A DNA stretch of 64,000 nt from RUG708 sp050946535 (GTDB lineage Bacteria > Bacillota > Clostridia > Peptostreptococcales > Anaerovoracaceae): NCBI GenBank assembly GCA_050946535.1, contig JBMNUZ010000001.1, forward strand, positions 62,001 through 126,000, read 5' to 3'. Below are positions 49,946 through 58,168 of the stretch, in pieces. A program made the position numbers and the translations under genes. Numbering within the stretch: the stretch's first letter is position 1; each line of letters begins with the position of its first letter. Below the pieces are notes generated by a model. It ran no database searches. It was not told where the DNA came from and was given only the letters and a program-made list of their open reading frames with translations.

Positions 49946-50938
49946 ATGAAAGTCGCATATTTGTTTGCAGGGCAGGGATCACAGTACCCTGGTATGGGCA
50001 GAGATCTTTACGAAAATTTCGATGCCGGACACAGAGTCTTTGACCAGGCCGGTGAAAAAATCAAAAAACTGTGCTTCGAAGGCACGGCCGATGAACTTAA
50101 AATAACTTCAAACACACAGCCGTGCGTCTACGCGGTGACTATGGCGGCATATGAATCATTCATATCCGAAATGAAAAAGCGGGGCGTACAGGAAACTGCG
50201 CCGGCTGCAGCCGCCGGATTCAGCCTCGGCGAATATTCGGCCCTTACGGCAGCGGGAATCATTACATCGATTTCTGACGGTGCAGAACTAATGGCCCGCA
50301 GAGGAGAATGGATGGACGCGGCGGGCCGCGGTCCCGACGGAAGACCCGCGGGAGGAATGACGGCAGCGATAGGCAGACGCAATAAGATTCTCGAGTGCGC
50401 AGAGCAGGCGAGAGAAGGAAGCATACTGGAGGCTGCCAACTTCAACGCTCCGCTGCAGACCGTCGTATCAGGCGAAATACCTGCACTCGATCGCTTTGAA
50501 AAGATAGCTGCAGGAAACAGGATAAGGCCGGTACGTCTCGCGGTGGGAAGCGCCTTTCACTGCAGGATGATGGAACCGGCGTCGGAAAAGATGAGAGCGC
50601 TGCTTCTCGAAAAGAACTTCGGACGGGAGGCGTTCCCCGTATATACGAATCTTACGGGAGGCCTGGTTTCAGAATACAGACGCGCAGGTGCAGAAGAAGG
50701 TCCTCAGAGCAAAGAGGATATCGCCGACATGCTGGCGCTGCAGCTCATGAGCCCTGTTCGCTGGGATACGATCATGAGCGGGCTGGCGGCTGGCGGAGTC
50801 GATACTTTTGTGGAGTTCGGGCCGGGCAAAACCCTTTCCGGACTTGTAAAAAAGAACGTAAAAAATGCGAACGTTTTCAATGTAGAGGACGCAGAGTCAC
50901 TTGAGGCGGCAGTCGAAGGACTCGCCGCGGGGAGGTAG
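49946..50938 (+). CDS. fabD: Malonyl-CoA:ACP transacylase
   Basis: FabD (330 aa) transfers malonyl groups from coenzyme A to acyl carrier protein. The start KVAYLFAGQGSQYPGMGRDLYENF, the nucleophile elbow AGFSLGEYSALTAAG (Ser in GFSLGE where GHSLGE is usual), the active-site His in GSAFHCRMMEPA and the C-terminal VEFGPGKTLSGLVKK are all present. The His-to-Phe change next to the serine is seen in some FabD proteins and need not impair activity. The start codon is two bases after the fabK stop, so the two are coupled. Confidence 0.95.
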   Translation: MKVAYLFAGQGSQYPGMGRDLYENFDAGHRVFDQAGEKIKKLCFEGTADELKITSNTQPCVYAVTMAAYESFISEMKKRGVQETAPAAAAGFSLGEYSALTAAGIITSISDGAELMARRGEWMDAAGRGPDGRPAGGMTAAIGRRNKILECAEQAREGSILEAANFNAPLQTVVSGEIPALDRFEKIAAGNRIRPVRLAVGSAFHCRMMEPASEKMRALLLEKNFGREAFPVYTNLTGGLVSEYRRAGAEEGPQSKEDIADMLALQLMSPVRWDTIMSGLAAGGVDTFVEFGPGKTLSGLVKKNVKNANVFNVEDAESLEAAVEGLAAGR

Positions 50939-50942
50939 ACAG

Positions 50943-51683
50943 ATGCTGGAAGGCAAAAAAGCGATAGTAACGGGCGGAGTCAGAGGAATAGGACTTGCAT
51001 GTGCGGAGGAATTCTGCAGGCAGGGCGCCGACGTTATGATCACATATCATGGAAATGACGAAGCCGCAGAGGCAGCGAAGAAAAAACTAGAGGAATACGG
51101 TACGAAAGTCATCGTTTCAAAGGGCGACGTCGGCGACGACGCGTATGTAAAGAAAGCGGCGGCAGATGCTGTAAAAGGACTCGGAAAAGTAGATATTCTC
51201 CTGAACAATGCGGGTATAACGAAGGATAAGCTCATGATGCGCATGTCGTATGACGATTTCATGGCTGTCGTAAATACGAATCTCGCGGGAGCGTTCAACT
51301 GGTCGAAATATGTTTCACGTTATATGATGAGGCAGAAATCCGGAAGAATAATCAATATTTCTTCGATCACAGCGATCAAGGGAAACGCGGGCCAGGCGAA
51401 CTACTGCGCTTCCAAAGCAGGAATAATAGGGCTCACGCTGTCGAACGCAAGAGAACTCGGTAGCCGCGGCATAACGGTCAATGCGATCGCGCCGGGCTTC
51501 ATTCATACTGATATGACGGCATCGCTCGACGAGAAGATTTACAACGCTGCAATAGAGCGGATAGCTCTCGGAAGAGCCGGGAAACCGGAGGAAGTAGCGA
51601 AACTGGCTGCTTTCCTGGCATCGGACGACGCGTCGTATATCACTGGACAGGTTATAGGAATTGACGGAGGTTTTACCGCATAG
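50943..51683 (+). CDS. fabG: 3-oxoacyl-ACP reductase
   Basis: FabG (246 aa) reduces 3-oxoacyl-ACP with NADPH. Short-chain dehydrogenase motifs: KKAIVTGGVRGIGLACAEEF (cofactor loop), NNAGITKDKLMMRM, catalytic Ser in INISSITAIKGNAGQANYCASKAGIIGL with Tyr-x-x-x-Lys, and NAIAPGFIHTDMT. ATG 50943 is 4 bases after the fabD stop with GGGGAGG upstream; the frame is open to 50901. A half-match to parS (TGTTTCACGTT) at 51309 is coding sequence. Confidence 0.96.
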   Translation: MLEGKKAIVTGGVRGIGLACAEEFCRQGADVMITYHGNDEAAEAAKKKLEEYGTKVIVSKGDVGDDAYVKKAAADAVKGLGKVDILLNNAGITKDKLMMRMSYDDFMAVVNTNLAGAFNWSKYVSRYMMRQKSGRIINISSITAIKGNAGQANYCASKAGIIGLTLSNARELGSRGITVNAIAPGFIHTDMTASLDEKIYNAAIERIALGRAGKPEEVAKLAAFLASDDASYITGQVIGIDGGFTA

Positions 51684-51697
51684 GAGGCATTTCGGTT

Positions 51698-52948
51698 ATG
51701 GAAAAAAGGCGTGTAGTTGTCACGGGATACGGAGTCGTCGCTCCAATTGGAAACAACAGTGTCGATTTCTGGCAGAATATCAAAGACGGAGTGAGCGGCA
51801 TAGACAGGATCACACATTTCGACCTGACTGATCATAAAGCGCTGATGGCGGCCGAAGTGAAGAATTTTGAATATCCTGACAAGAGAGCGGCCAGAGCGCT
51901 CGACCCCACGAGCCAGTACGCGCTCGTGGCAGCGAAGGAAGCGATGGAGATGAGCGGCCTTGTGCCTGGTGAAAACATCGATCCGTATGAGCTCGGCGTC
52001 TACGGCAGCAGCGGCATAGGAGGCATACAGACTATCGAGGACCAGGCGTATGTCGGGATACTGAAGAGCGTCAAGAGAATATCTCCTCATATGATAACGA
52101 TGAGCATTCCGAATATAGTTTCGGGAAATATATCGATAGAACTGGGAGCATGCGGGAGTGCGTTCGGACTGAACAGCGCGTGCGCTACTGGAACTCATAC
52201 TATCGGTGAGGCGTTCAGAGCAATCAGGGACGGGTATCAGACTGCAATCGTGGCAGGCAGCACCGAAGCGTCGATCGTAAGCATACCGTACGCTGGATTT
52301 GAGAGTATGCGGGCTCTTTCAACAGTAGATGACAGAGAACACTGCTGCATGCCGTTCGATAAGAACCGCAGCGGATTTGTAATGGGGGAAGGAGCGGCGT
52401 TCCTGATACTCGAGGAACTGGAACATGCCGAGGAACGCGGAGCTTCTATCTTTGCAGAAGTCGCCGGCTACGGCTCGGCGTCCGATGCATATCATGTAAC
52501 GATGCCTGATCCTGAAGGAAAGGGCGACATAAGAGCTATGGAACTCGCCATAAAAGACGCCGGCATAGATCCATCGGCAATAGACTATATAAATGCTCAC
52601 GGCACAGGTACAATTTACAACGATAAGATCGAAACGCTTGCGATCAAGGAAGTGCTTGGAAAACATGCATACGAAATTCCTGTCAGCTCGACGAAGGCGA
52701 TGACGGGACATTCGCTCGGAGCAGTAGGTTCGATCGAAGGTTTGATTTGCGTCAAAGCACTTGAGGAGGGATTCGTTCCTGCCACCGTCGGACTCGAAGA
52801 ACCTGACGAAGGACTCGACCTGGACTACGTTCCTGGCAAAGGCAGAGAAATGGATCTCGAATACGTCATGTCGAATTCCCTCGGCTTCGGAGGACATAAC
52901 GCTGCCATCATATTCAGAAAGTGGAACGGACCAGAGGTGAATGCATAA
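51698..52948 (+). CDS. fabF: 3-oxoacyl-ACP synthase II
   Basis: FabF (416 aa) condenses malonyl-ACP with acyl-ACP in chain elongation. VVVTGYGVVAPIGNNSVDFWQNIKDGVSGI is the standard start; the catalytic Cys is in NSACATGTHTIGEAFRAI, and the two His are in NAHGTGTIYNDKIET and STKAMTGHSLGAVGSIEGL. The stop TAA shares its last base with the fabZ start (ATAATG). AGGAGG precedes the ATG. Confidence 0.96.
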   Translation: MEKRRVVVTGYGVVAPIGNNSVDFWQNIKDGVSGIDRITHFDLTDHKALMAAEVKNFEYPDKRAARALDPTSQYALVAAKEAMEMSGLVPGENIDPYELGVYGSSGIGGIQTIEDQAYVGILKSVKRISPHMITMSIPNIVSGNISIELGACGSAFGLNSACATGTHTIGEAFRAIRDGYQTAIVAGSTEASIVSIPYAGFESMRALSTVDDREHCCMPFDKNRSGFVMGEGAAFLILEELEHAEERGASIFAEVAGYGSASDAYHVTMPDPEGKGDIRAMELAIKDAGIDPSAIDYINAHGTGTIYNDKIETLAIKEVLGKHAYEIPVSSTKAMTGHSLGAVGSIEGLICVKALEEGFVPATVGLEEPDEGLDLDYVPGKGREMDLEYVMSNSLGFGGHNAAIIFRKWNGPEVNA

Positions 52949-53376
52949 TGCTGATGGACAGAGAACAGATCATGAAAGTGATCCCGCACAGAGATCCTTT
53001 CCTTCTCGTCGACGAGATAGAATCCATCGAGGACAATACGATAACAGGAATCAAGCACGTGCGCGAAGACGAATATTATTTCAAGGGACATTTTCCTCAG
53101 AAAAAAGTCATGCCGGGCGTGCTGATAGTAGAAACGCTGGCTCAGACGGGCGCCGTAGCTATTCTCAGCAGAGAGGATTTCAAAGGAAAGCTGGCGTACC
53201 TCGGAGGAATAAAAAAAGCGAGATTCCCGCATATTGTGGTTCCGGGAGACGACCTCGTCTTACAGGCAGAACTCAAGCATATGGGTTCTCACGCCGGGAC
53301 GGCGGAATGCAGAGCCGTTATCAAGGAATCGGGGAAAACGGCCTGCGAATGCGAAATAATGTTTGTCATCGGATAA
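52948..53376 (+). CDS. fabZ: 3-hydroxyacyl-ACP dehydratase FabZ
   Basis: FabZ (142 aa) dehydrates 3-hydroxyacyl-ACP. The hot-dog fold motifs are IMKVIPHRDPFLLVDEI, then the catalytic His in YFKGHFPQKKVMPGVLIVETLAQTGAVAIL with its conserved Glu, then YLGGIKKARFPHIVVPGDDLVL. The start at 52948 overlaps the fabF stop by one base; GAGGTGA lies 9 bases before. An ATG at 52954 is an alternative. It is the last biosynthetic gene in the operon; fabH, acpP and the acetyl-CoA carboxylase genes are not in the window. Confidence 0.95.
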   Translation: MLMDREQIMKVIPHRDPFLLVDEIESIEDNTITGIKHVREDEYYFKGHFPQKKVMPGVLIVETLAQTGAVAILSREDFKGKLAYLGGIKKARFPHIVVPGDDLVLQAELKHMGSHAGTAECRAVIKESGKTACECEIMFVIG

Positions 53377-53424
53377 CCAGGATAACCAGAAGATCATTGG
53401 ATAACCAGAAGACTTACATGAATG
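53371..53424 (+). repeat. Tandem duplication at the fabZ 3' end
   Basis: ATCGGATAACCAG (containing the fabZ stop), GGATAACCAGAAGATCATT and GGATAACCAGAAGACTT follow head to tail. The first copy is coding; the others are noncoding duplicates. Confidence 0.65.
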
Positions 53425-53458
53425 ATGCGTGCGGCTGCATCAAACAGGAGCAAAACGA

Positions 53459-53923
53459 ATGATAGATAAAGAAACATATTTTCTAAAAAAGATGAAGGTC
53501 CAGTTTCTGAGAATATTTCTGCTTATACAGAAATCGGAGGAAGCCTCGATAAAGCAGCTTTCGACCGGTTCGGATCTGTCACCTTCGGAAATGCACACGC
53601 TCGTGGCTATAGGGCGTCATGATCCGAGAATCATGAGCGACATCGCCGCGGATCTGATGGTCAACGTGAGCACGCTTTCCACGGCGGTCAGCAAACTGGA
53701 GAGCAGAGGATATGTGAGAAGAGTCAAGAACGAGTCGGACAGACGCATAGTGAAAATTGCCCTTACGACAAAAGGCAGAAGAGCCATGGACGAACACGAA
53801 AACTTCTATTTTAACCTCATAGACGAGTACATAAAGGACATGTCCGTCGAAGAGAAGAAGGACTGCATCAAGGCTCTTTCTCATATAGAGAATCTGCTTT
53901 CCGAAAAAATATCAGATCAGTAA
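53459..53923 (+). CDS. MarR-family regulator, probably FabT-like
   Basis: A 154-residue winged-helix regulator. The MarR helix-turn-helix and wing are at about residues 45-105: IKQLSTGSDLSPSEMHTLVAIGRHDPRIMSDIAADLMVNVSTLSTAVSKLESRGYVRRVKNESDRRIVKIALTTKGRRAM. Its place directly behind the fab genes suggests the FabT role, a repressor of fatty acid synthesis using acyl-ACP as corepressor. I found no clear FabT palindrome at the fab promoter. ATG 53459 has AGGAGC upstream; a frame open from 53429 lacks one. Cotranscription with fab is likely. Confidence 0.85.
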   Translation: MIDKETYFLKKMKVQFLRIFLLIQKSEEASIKQLSTGSDLSPSEMHTLVAIGRHDPRIMSDIAADLMVNVSTLSTAVSKLESRGYVRRVKNESDRRIVKIALTTKGRRAMDEHENFYFNLIDEYIKDMSVEEKKDCIKALSHIENLLSEKISDQ

Positions 53924-53991
53924 CAGCATGCCGGCTGCGCAGGCGGACAGAATTATCTGGATTTTCAACCGCCTGCCGGACGGTATCGGGG

Positions 53992-54020
53992 CTCCGCGGA
54001 GATATTCCACGGAGTTTTTG
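53992..54020 (+). terminator. Terminator after the fab operon
   Basis: CTCCGCGGA pairs with TCCACGGAG (one mismatch) around GATAT, followed by TTTTTG. The 300 bases from 53924 to 54222 hold this, a repeat array and no gene. Confidence 0.78.
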
Positions 54021-54087
54021 TTATTGTAACGATTCTGAAAATTTCTTATCAGAAACTACAGCACAGTACGGTTTGTGATATATTAAT

Positions 54088-54200
54088 GAAAATTGCAGAG
54101 CTTATATAAAAATCGCAGAGTTTATATAAAAATCGCAGAGTTTATTTAAAATCGCAGAGTATATTAAAAACACAGAGTTTATTTAATATCATAGAATTCG
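54088..54200 (+). repeat. 20-base tandem repeat before a two-component operon
   Basis: AAAATCGCAGAGTTTATATA and variants (ATTGCAGAGCTTATAT, ATCGCAGAGTTTATTT, ATCGCAGAGTATATT, ACACAGAGTTTATTT, ATCATAGAATTC) follow at 18-20-base spacing, five to six units. They lie where the promoter of the regulator gene should be. Confidence 0.78.
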
Positions 54201-54222
54201 AATCATATTTGGGGAAGGAGGC

Positions 54223-54249
54223 ATGGGAATATCCGTGCGCGGCACGTGA
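54223..54249 (+). CDS. Eight-codon leader peptide coupled to the regulator gene
   Basis: A strong ribosome binding site (GGGGAAGGAGG, ending 2 bases before) serves ATG 54223, which encodes MGISVRGT and stops at TGA 54247-54249. That stop overlaps the GTG start (54246-54248) of the response regulator as GTGA. The regulator has no other good ribosome binding site, so ribosomes probably reach it by termination-reinitiation. Whether the peptide itself matters is unknown. Confidence 0.5.
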   Translation: MGISVRGT

Positions 54250-54983
54250 TACCTGTAATAAATATGCCAGATGAAATTAAAGATGCAGAAGACGCGAAAA
54301 TCCTGATCGTCGAGGATGACAAAGATATTAGTACAGTTGTGGAACTGCTGCTCAAACACAGCGGTTATCAGGTGGTGAGCGTATACGACGGTCCGAGCGC
54401 CCTCATGAAAATGGACGACAGCATAGATCTCGTGCTCCTCGATGTCATGCTTCCGGGCATGTCGGGCATAGATGTCTGCAGGGAGATCAGACGCGAGTTC
54501 AACACGCCGATACTGTTTCTCACTGCAAAGTCGAGCGACGAGGACAAGGCTGAAGGCCTCATGGCCGGAGGCGACGACTACCTGATCAAACCTTTCTCTG
54601 AGATAGAACTGCTGGCGAGAGTCAAGGCGATCATGAGAAGGTATCAGGTTTACAGAGGAAAGCCGGAGGTAAACGGAGAAACTTACCTCGTAGCCAGAGG
54701 ACTCAAACTCAGCGAGCAGTTCAACGCGGTGTGGAAAAACGGCATCCAGATCGACCTTACGGATATCGAATACAGGATGCTCAAGCTTCTCATGCAGAAC
54801 AAGAACAGAATATTCCCGATCAAGACCATTTATGAAAGCATCTGGGACGAGCCTTATTTCTACAGTTCGAACAACACGGTCATGGTCCATATAAGAAAAC
54901 TGAGAAAGAAGATAGAAGATGATCCGCAGAATCCTACGTACATTCGTACAGAATGGGGCCGCGGATACAAATTCGTAGGATAG
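54246..54983 (+). CDS. OmpR-family response regulator
   Basis: A 245-residue response regulator. The receiver domain has ILIVEDDKD, phosphoacceptor Asp66 in LVLLDVMLPGMSG, and LTAKSSDEDKAEGLMAGGDDYLIKPFSEIELLARV. The winged-helix domain ends IWDEPYFYSSNNTVMVHIRKLRKKIEDDPQNPTYIRTEWGRGYKFVG, close to the VanR-like subgroup. Start GTG 54246 overlaps the stop of the leader peptide; ATG 54264 would shorten it by six residues but lacks a ribosome binding site. The partner kinase follows 11 bases later. Signal and targets are unknown. Confidence 0.9.
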   Translation: MIPVINMPDEIKDAEDAKILIVEDDKDISTVVELLLKHSGYQVVSVYDGPSALMKMDDSIDLVLLDVMLPGMSGIDVCREIRREFNTPILFLTAKSSDEDKAEGLMAGGDDYLIKPFSEIELLARVKAIMRRYQVYRGKPEVNGETYLVARGLKLSEQFNAVWKNGIQIDLTDIEYRMLKLLMQNKNRIFPIKTIYESIWDEPYFYSSNNTVMVHIRKLRKKIEDDPQNPTYIRTEWGRGYKFVG

Positions 54984-54994
54984 GAGCCGGTACC

Positions 54995-56416
54995 GTGAAT
55001 AAAAAAAGACAGACAACGCTGGGCCGGGAACTTTTAGTCATAATCATTGTCGCGGCCGTGCTGGCCGCGTTTTTATATATGGCACTTTCGACGGCGCTGT
55101 CGAGCTATCTCGAAAGCACATACGGTTCCGAAAGTTACTACAATGCCGAGGAAAAAAAGGTGCTGCAGAGTCTGGAGGACTATATAGAGCAGTACGACGT
55201 TTCTTCCGACGACTGGTATATGCTTACGAAGTGGGCCGACAGAAGCCCTGTCGTGTACGTGACGGTATATAAAGATCAGAAGCTGAAGTTCATATCGGGG
55301 GAAAATTCCCAGCAGGACCTCGCAGATCTCGGAAAAGAGAGCAGCTACGAGCAGAACATCGCCTATCAGGTTGAGTTTGCGGACGGCAAGTGCGATGTGA
55401 TCATATACGGAAAATATGCCACGTTCTATTACAGCCTCGCCAGAGTTATCAGCATTTCCGTTCCGTTCATCGTATTTATCGTGATACTTCTTTATGCGGT
55501 CAAGAGAAAACTGTCGTACATCAACAGAATGGCGGAGGATGTCGGTGAACTCATCAACGGAAACTGGGATCACAAGGTAAGGATCGAAGGAAGAGACGAA
55601 CTCGCCATGCTGGCGCGGAGCATCAACGACATGAGTGCCGCGCACAACGAAAAAATCGAATACATCAACAAGATGTACGATGAAAACCGCGAGATAATGA
55701 CCGAAATGTCTCATGACCTGAGAACGCCTATGACTCCGCTGCTCGTGTATCTCGGGATGCTGCGCGACAAGCGGTACAGCAATCAGGAGGAACACGACCA
55801 GTACGTGCTCAAGGCCAACGAAAAGGCGACTCAGCTCAAACACATGAGCGACAGTCTGTTTGCATATTTCCGCATGACTCACGAGGAAAGCATAAAAACG
55901 GACAAGTGCAGCATGAACATGGCTTTCTACGATCAGATGTCGGCTATGGTCGATTATCTTACGACATCCGGCCTTCACATCGACGCAAAGATGCAGGAAG
56001 AGGACGTATACGTCAGAATCAACATGGATTTTCTTTCGCGCATTTTCAACAATATAGCGTCGAATATCATAAAATACGCCGATCACAATGCGGTGGTCCA
56101 GCTTCACATGACGGTTGAAGACGGCAAAGTCGTCATAAAATTCTCGAATATAATCAACGAACTTGCCGATTATTCCTCGAGCACCGGGTTCGGCGTCAAG
56201 AACATCCGCAAGATGATGGCGCAGATGGGTGCGGACTGTGAGATAAAGCAGGTCCAGGACACTTACACGACGATACTCAGATTCGATATCGTCCCTGCGG
56301 ATGAAGATGAGGATGAAGGCGAAGAAGCTGGAGAAGCCGGAAAAGCCGGAGAAGCTGAAGAAGGACCGGACGGCACTTCAGAAGACATTCAGGCGGAAAA
56401 AGATAAAGAAAGTTAG
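54995..56416 (+). CDS. Sensor histidine kinase
   Basis: A 473-residue kinase: membrane helices at about 12-33 and 148-169 enclose an external domain of about 115 residues (ESYYNAEEKKVLQSLEDYIEQYDVSSDDWYMLTKWADRS). HAMP (170-225), HisKA with His240 in IMTEMSHDLRTPMTPLLVYLGML, and HATPase follow. The ATPase part is reduced: the N-box reads FNNIASNIIKYADHN and the glycine box STGFGVKNIRKMM. An acidic tail of Glu/Ala/Gly (DEDEGEEAGEAGKAGEAEEG) ends it. The GTG start at 54995 follows TAGGAG. Pairs with the preceding regulator. Confidence 0.88.
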   Translation: MNKKRQTTLGRELLVIIIVAAVLAAFLYMALSTALSSYLESTYGSESYYNAEEKKVLQSLEDYIEQYDVSSDDWYMLTKWADRSPVVYVTVYKDQKLKFISGENSQQDLADLGKESSYEQNIAYQVEFADGKCDVIIYGKYATFYYSLARVISISVPFIVFIVILLYAVKRKLSYINRMAEDVGELINGNWDHKVRIEGRDELAMLARSINDMSAAHNEKIEYINKMYDENREIMTEMSHDLRTPMTPLLVYLGMLRDKRYSNQEEHDQYVLKANEKATQLKHMSDSLFAYFRMTHEESIKTDKCSMNMAFYDQMSAMVDYLTTSGLHIDAKMQEEDVYVRINMDFLSRIFNNIASNIIKYADHNAVVQLHMTVEDGKVVIKFSNIINELADYSSSTGFGVKNIRKMMAQMGADCEIKQVQDTYTTILRFDIVPADEDEDEGEEAGEAGKAGEAEEGPDGTSEDIQAEKDKES

Positions 56417-56531
56417 AGCGGGGCGGGCTTCATAACTGCCTGTGCATCTTGAACGGACATATGTGCTGATATATAATAAGTATAGCAAACAATGGTGCCC
56501 GCTGAGGAACCAGGATGGGAGGCATGTGAAA

Positions 56532-56837
56532 ATGGACGAACTTTACGCTGTATTTCTGGAAAGTATCGACATGAATCTGAAGGTCTATGAGAAAAAAGAC
56601 GAGGCGCAGGCTGCTTTCGACGAGTTGAAGGCTCAGGGCAAACCTGTGAGAATGGAAGTATTCGGAATCTGGCAGGTTGAAGAAGTTGAAAGATCGAACG
56701 GCAATATGCCTGACGACGAGGACTACTGGGAGAAGCTGACGCTGAACAACGGAAAATGCAGGCTGGTGCAGACTTATACATGGCACAAGGCTCCTGATCC
56801 GGAGGGATACTACGCCGATTATTTCATTAAGTTCTGA
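56532..56837 (+). CDS. Hypothetical protein
   Basis: I do not recognise this 101-residue soluble acidic protein, which starts MDELYAVFLESIDMNLKVYEKKDEAQAAFDELKAQGKPVRMEVFGIWQVEEVE and contains several Trp and Tyr residues. The ATG follows GGGAGGC by 10 bases; a longer frame from 56442 has no signal. It may be cotranscribed with the kinase 115 bases upstream and with the small gene downstream. Confidence 0.65.
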   Translation: MDELYAVFLESIDMNLKVYEKKDEAQAAFDELKAQGKPVRMEVFGIWQVEEVERSNGNMPDDEDYWEKLTLNNGKCRLVQTYTWHKAPDPEGYYADYFIKF

Positions 56838-56849
56838 CAAGGCAAGGCA

Positions 56850-57047
56850 GTGAGCAAATTGAAAAAAGAAAATGCCCTGTCCGATGAGCAGCTGGAGGAT
56901 ATGCTTCAGAATCCTGAAGACGGCGGATATCCGGAGGAATGCTGCGATCCGGCCGAAATTTCGGACGACGAATTCAGTAGGTACGAATCCGGAAGGCGCG
57001 AAGGCTTCTGGAATGCGTTCATCGGCAATAAGGCAGATAAAGAATGA
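56850..57047 (+). CDS. Small acidic hypothetical protein
   Basis: A 65-residue protein starting at GTG 56850 with a moderate ribosome binding site (AAGGCAAGG). The text MSKLKKENALSDEQLEDMLQNPEDGGYPEECCDPAEISDDEFSRYESGRREGFWNAFIG is acidic with a Cys pair and a C-terminal amphipathic stretch. It begins 12 bases after the preceding gene, suggesting one operon. I know no family for it. Confidence 0.5.
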   Translation: MSKLKKENALSDEQLEDMLQNPEDGGYPEECCDPAEISDDEFSRYESGRREGFWNAFIGNKADKE

Positions 57048-57113
57048 TATATTTTACACATCATCGATAAAAATTCAACACAAAATCTTCACAATCGAAT
57101 GCTACTATGAACA

Positions 57114-57243
57114 TGCAATTAAAAGCGGATGGCAATGTAAGCTTTTAATATGCGCAGTTTTTCATAGATCTCTCCAAAACTCAAAAATTAAACGAATTCA
57201 CAGCACAGAGCGGAGTCGCATTCAGCGTCTCCGCTTTGTGTTA
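57114..57243 (+). ncRNA. Divergent fifth member of the repeated small RNA family
   Basis: The architecture repeats that of the four copies at 45.7-48.7 kb with little sequence identity except in the core. An extended -10 (TGC-TACTAT, 57103-57108) is followed by a 5' hairpin (TTAAAAGC pairs with GCTTTTAA), the segment TTTTTCATAGATCTCTCC (CTCTCC at 57170-57175) matching TTTTCATAAACTCTCC, an A-rich stretch and a terminator (AGCGGAG pairs with CTCCGCT) with TTTGTGTTAT. The CTCTCC lies 67 bases after the -10, against 69-73 in the others. The 11-base repeats are not conserved here. Confidence 0.55.
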
Positions 57244-57268
57244 TAATTGGAAGCCGGAGGTGTTTCAT

Positions 57269-58168
57269 ATGACTTTTACAGACAGGGCTTACGGAGCCCT
57301 TGCCGGAGGCGTGGCGGGATTGGAAATCGGAAAGCCTGCCTTCGGACTTACTCGTTATGAGATACAGAAAAAATATGACCGTATAACAGGACTGACAGAC
57401 GATGCCGGACAGGCAGGAAGCCCTGAAGGCGGAATCATGCTCGATGAGGCGCGCGTTCTGGCGGCGCTTCTGATCAGAGACGGCCGCTTTGACGCCGCGG
57501 CATTTAAAACAGATCTGCAGAAGGCAGGTGCGCAGCGGCCGGCGGACATGAAGCAGCGGGCTATGAGCGCAGAAACGTTCAAGTCGGTTCCTATAGGCAT
57601 TAAATATTCATATGATATTCCGGTTTGTATAGATACGGTCGCGTCGATAGCAGCAATGCACGACGACAGCAGTCCTGCACTGGCGGGAGCGTGCGCGGTG
57701 GCAGCGGCGGTGGCCGCAGGCATCGAAGGAAACTGCACCAGGGACGACGTGATGCAGCTGGCATTTGATTCGGCAGTTTACGGCGAACGCCGCGGGAAAT
57801 TGGGATGCGGTCCGTCGCTTTCGAGAAGAATCAAACTCGCGAAGAAGCTTGTCGCCGATGCGGAAGGCGCGGAGCTCGGCTATCTGGTAAGCGAGCTCAC
57901 CGATGTGTTCGGTTCGGAGGACACGGTTTACGAATCCGTTCCGCTCGTCCTCGGCATTTTCTATGCGGTCAACGGCAATGCGAAGAAAGGCATAGAGGAA
58001 GCAGTAAACGCAGGAGGAGCTGCAGACACCAACGCGGCGCTGTGCGGAGCTGTATGCGGAGCGTTCTCCGGCATCAATGTCATTCCTGTGGAGTGGAGCA
58101 GCAGAGCCGAAGAAGTGCTCGGCACCGATCTGAGGGAAGCGGCGGCAAAGCTCGCGAGACGTGTGTAA
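57269..58168 (+). CDS. ADP-ribosylglycohydrolase family protein
   Basis: A 299-residue all-helical protein of the ADP-ribosylglycohydrolase (DraG/ARH) family, which removes ADP-ribose from proteins or nucleic acids using two metal ions. The N-terminal DRAYGALAGGVAGLEIGKPAFG and TDDAGQ, and C-terminal GGAADTNAALCGAVCGAFSG, mark the family. One metal ligand appears lost: the last motif normally reads GGDTDT but is GGAADT, and TDDA replaces TDDT. Activity may be altered. ATG 57269 follows GGAGGTG by 8 bases. Its 3' end has been tandemly duplicated downstream. No ADP-ribosyltransferase partner is nearby. Confidence 0.82.
   Translation: MTFTDRAYGALAGGVAGLEIGKPAFGLTRYEIQKKYDRITGLTDDAGQAGSPEGGIMLDEARVLAALLIRDGRFDAAAFKTDLQKAGAQRPADMKQRAMSAETFKSVPIGIKYSYDIPVCIDTVASIAAMHDDSSPALAGACAVAAAVAAGIEGNCTRDDVMQLAFDSAVYGERRGKLGCGPSLSRRIKLAKKLVADAEGAELGYLVSELTDVFGSEDTVYESVPLVLGIFYAVNGNAKKGIEEAVNAGGAADTNAALCGAVCGAFSGINVIPVEWSSRAEEVLGTDLREAAAKLARRV

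Noticed and set aside
51309..51324. A third parS site in fabG
   Set aside because: TGTTTCACGTTATATG matches only the left half of the palindrome and is coding sequence for a conserved region.
55073..56107. Minus-strand open frame of 344 codons
   Set aside because: Antisense shadow of the first sensor kinase; His- and Val-rich translation without family features.
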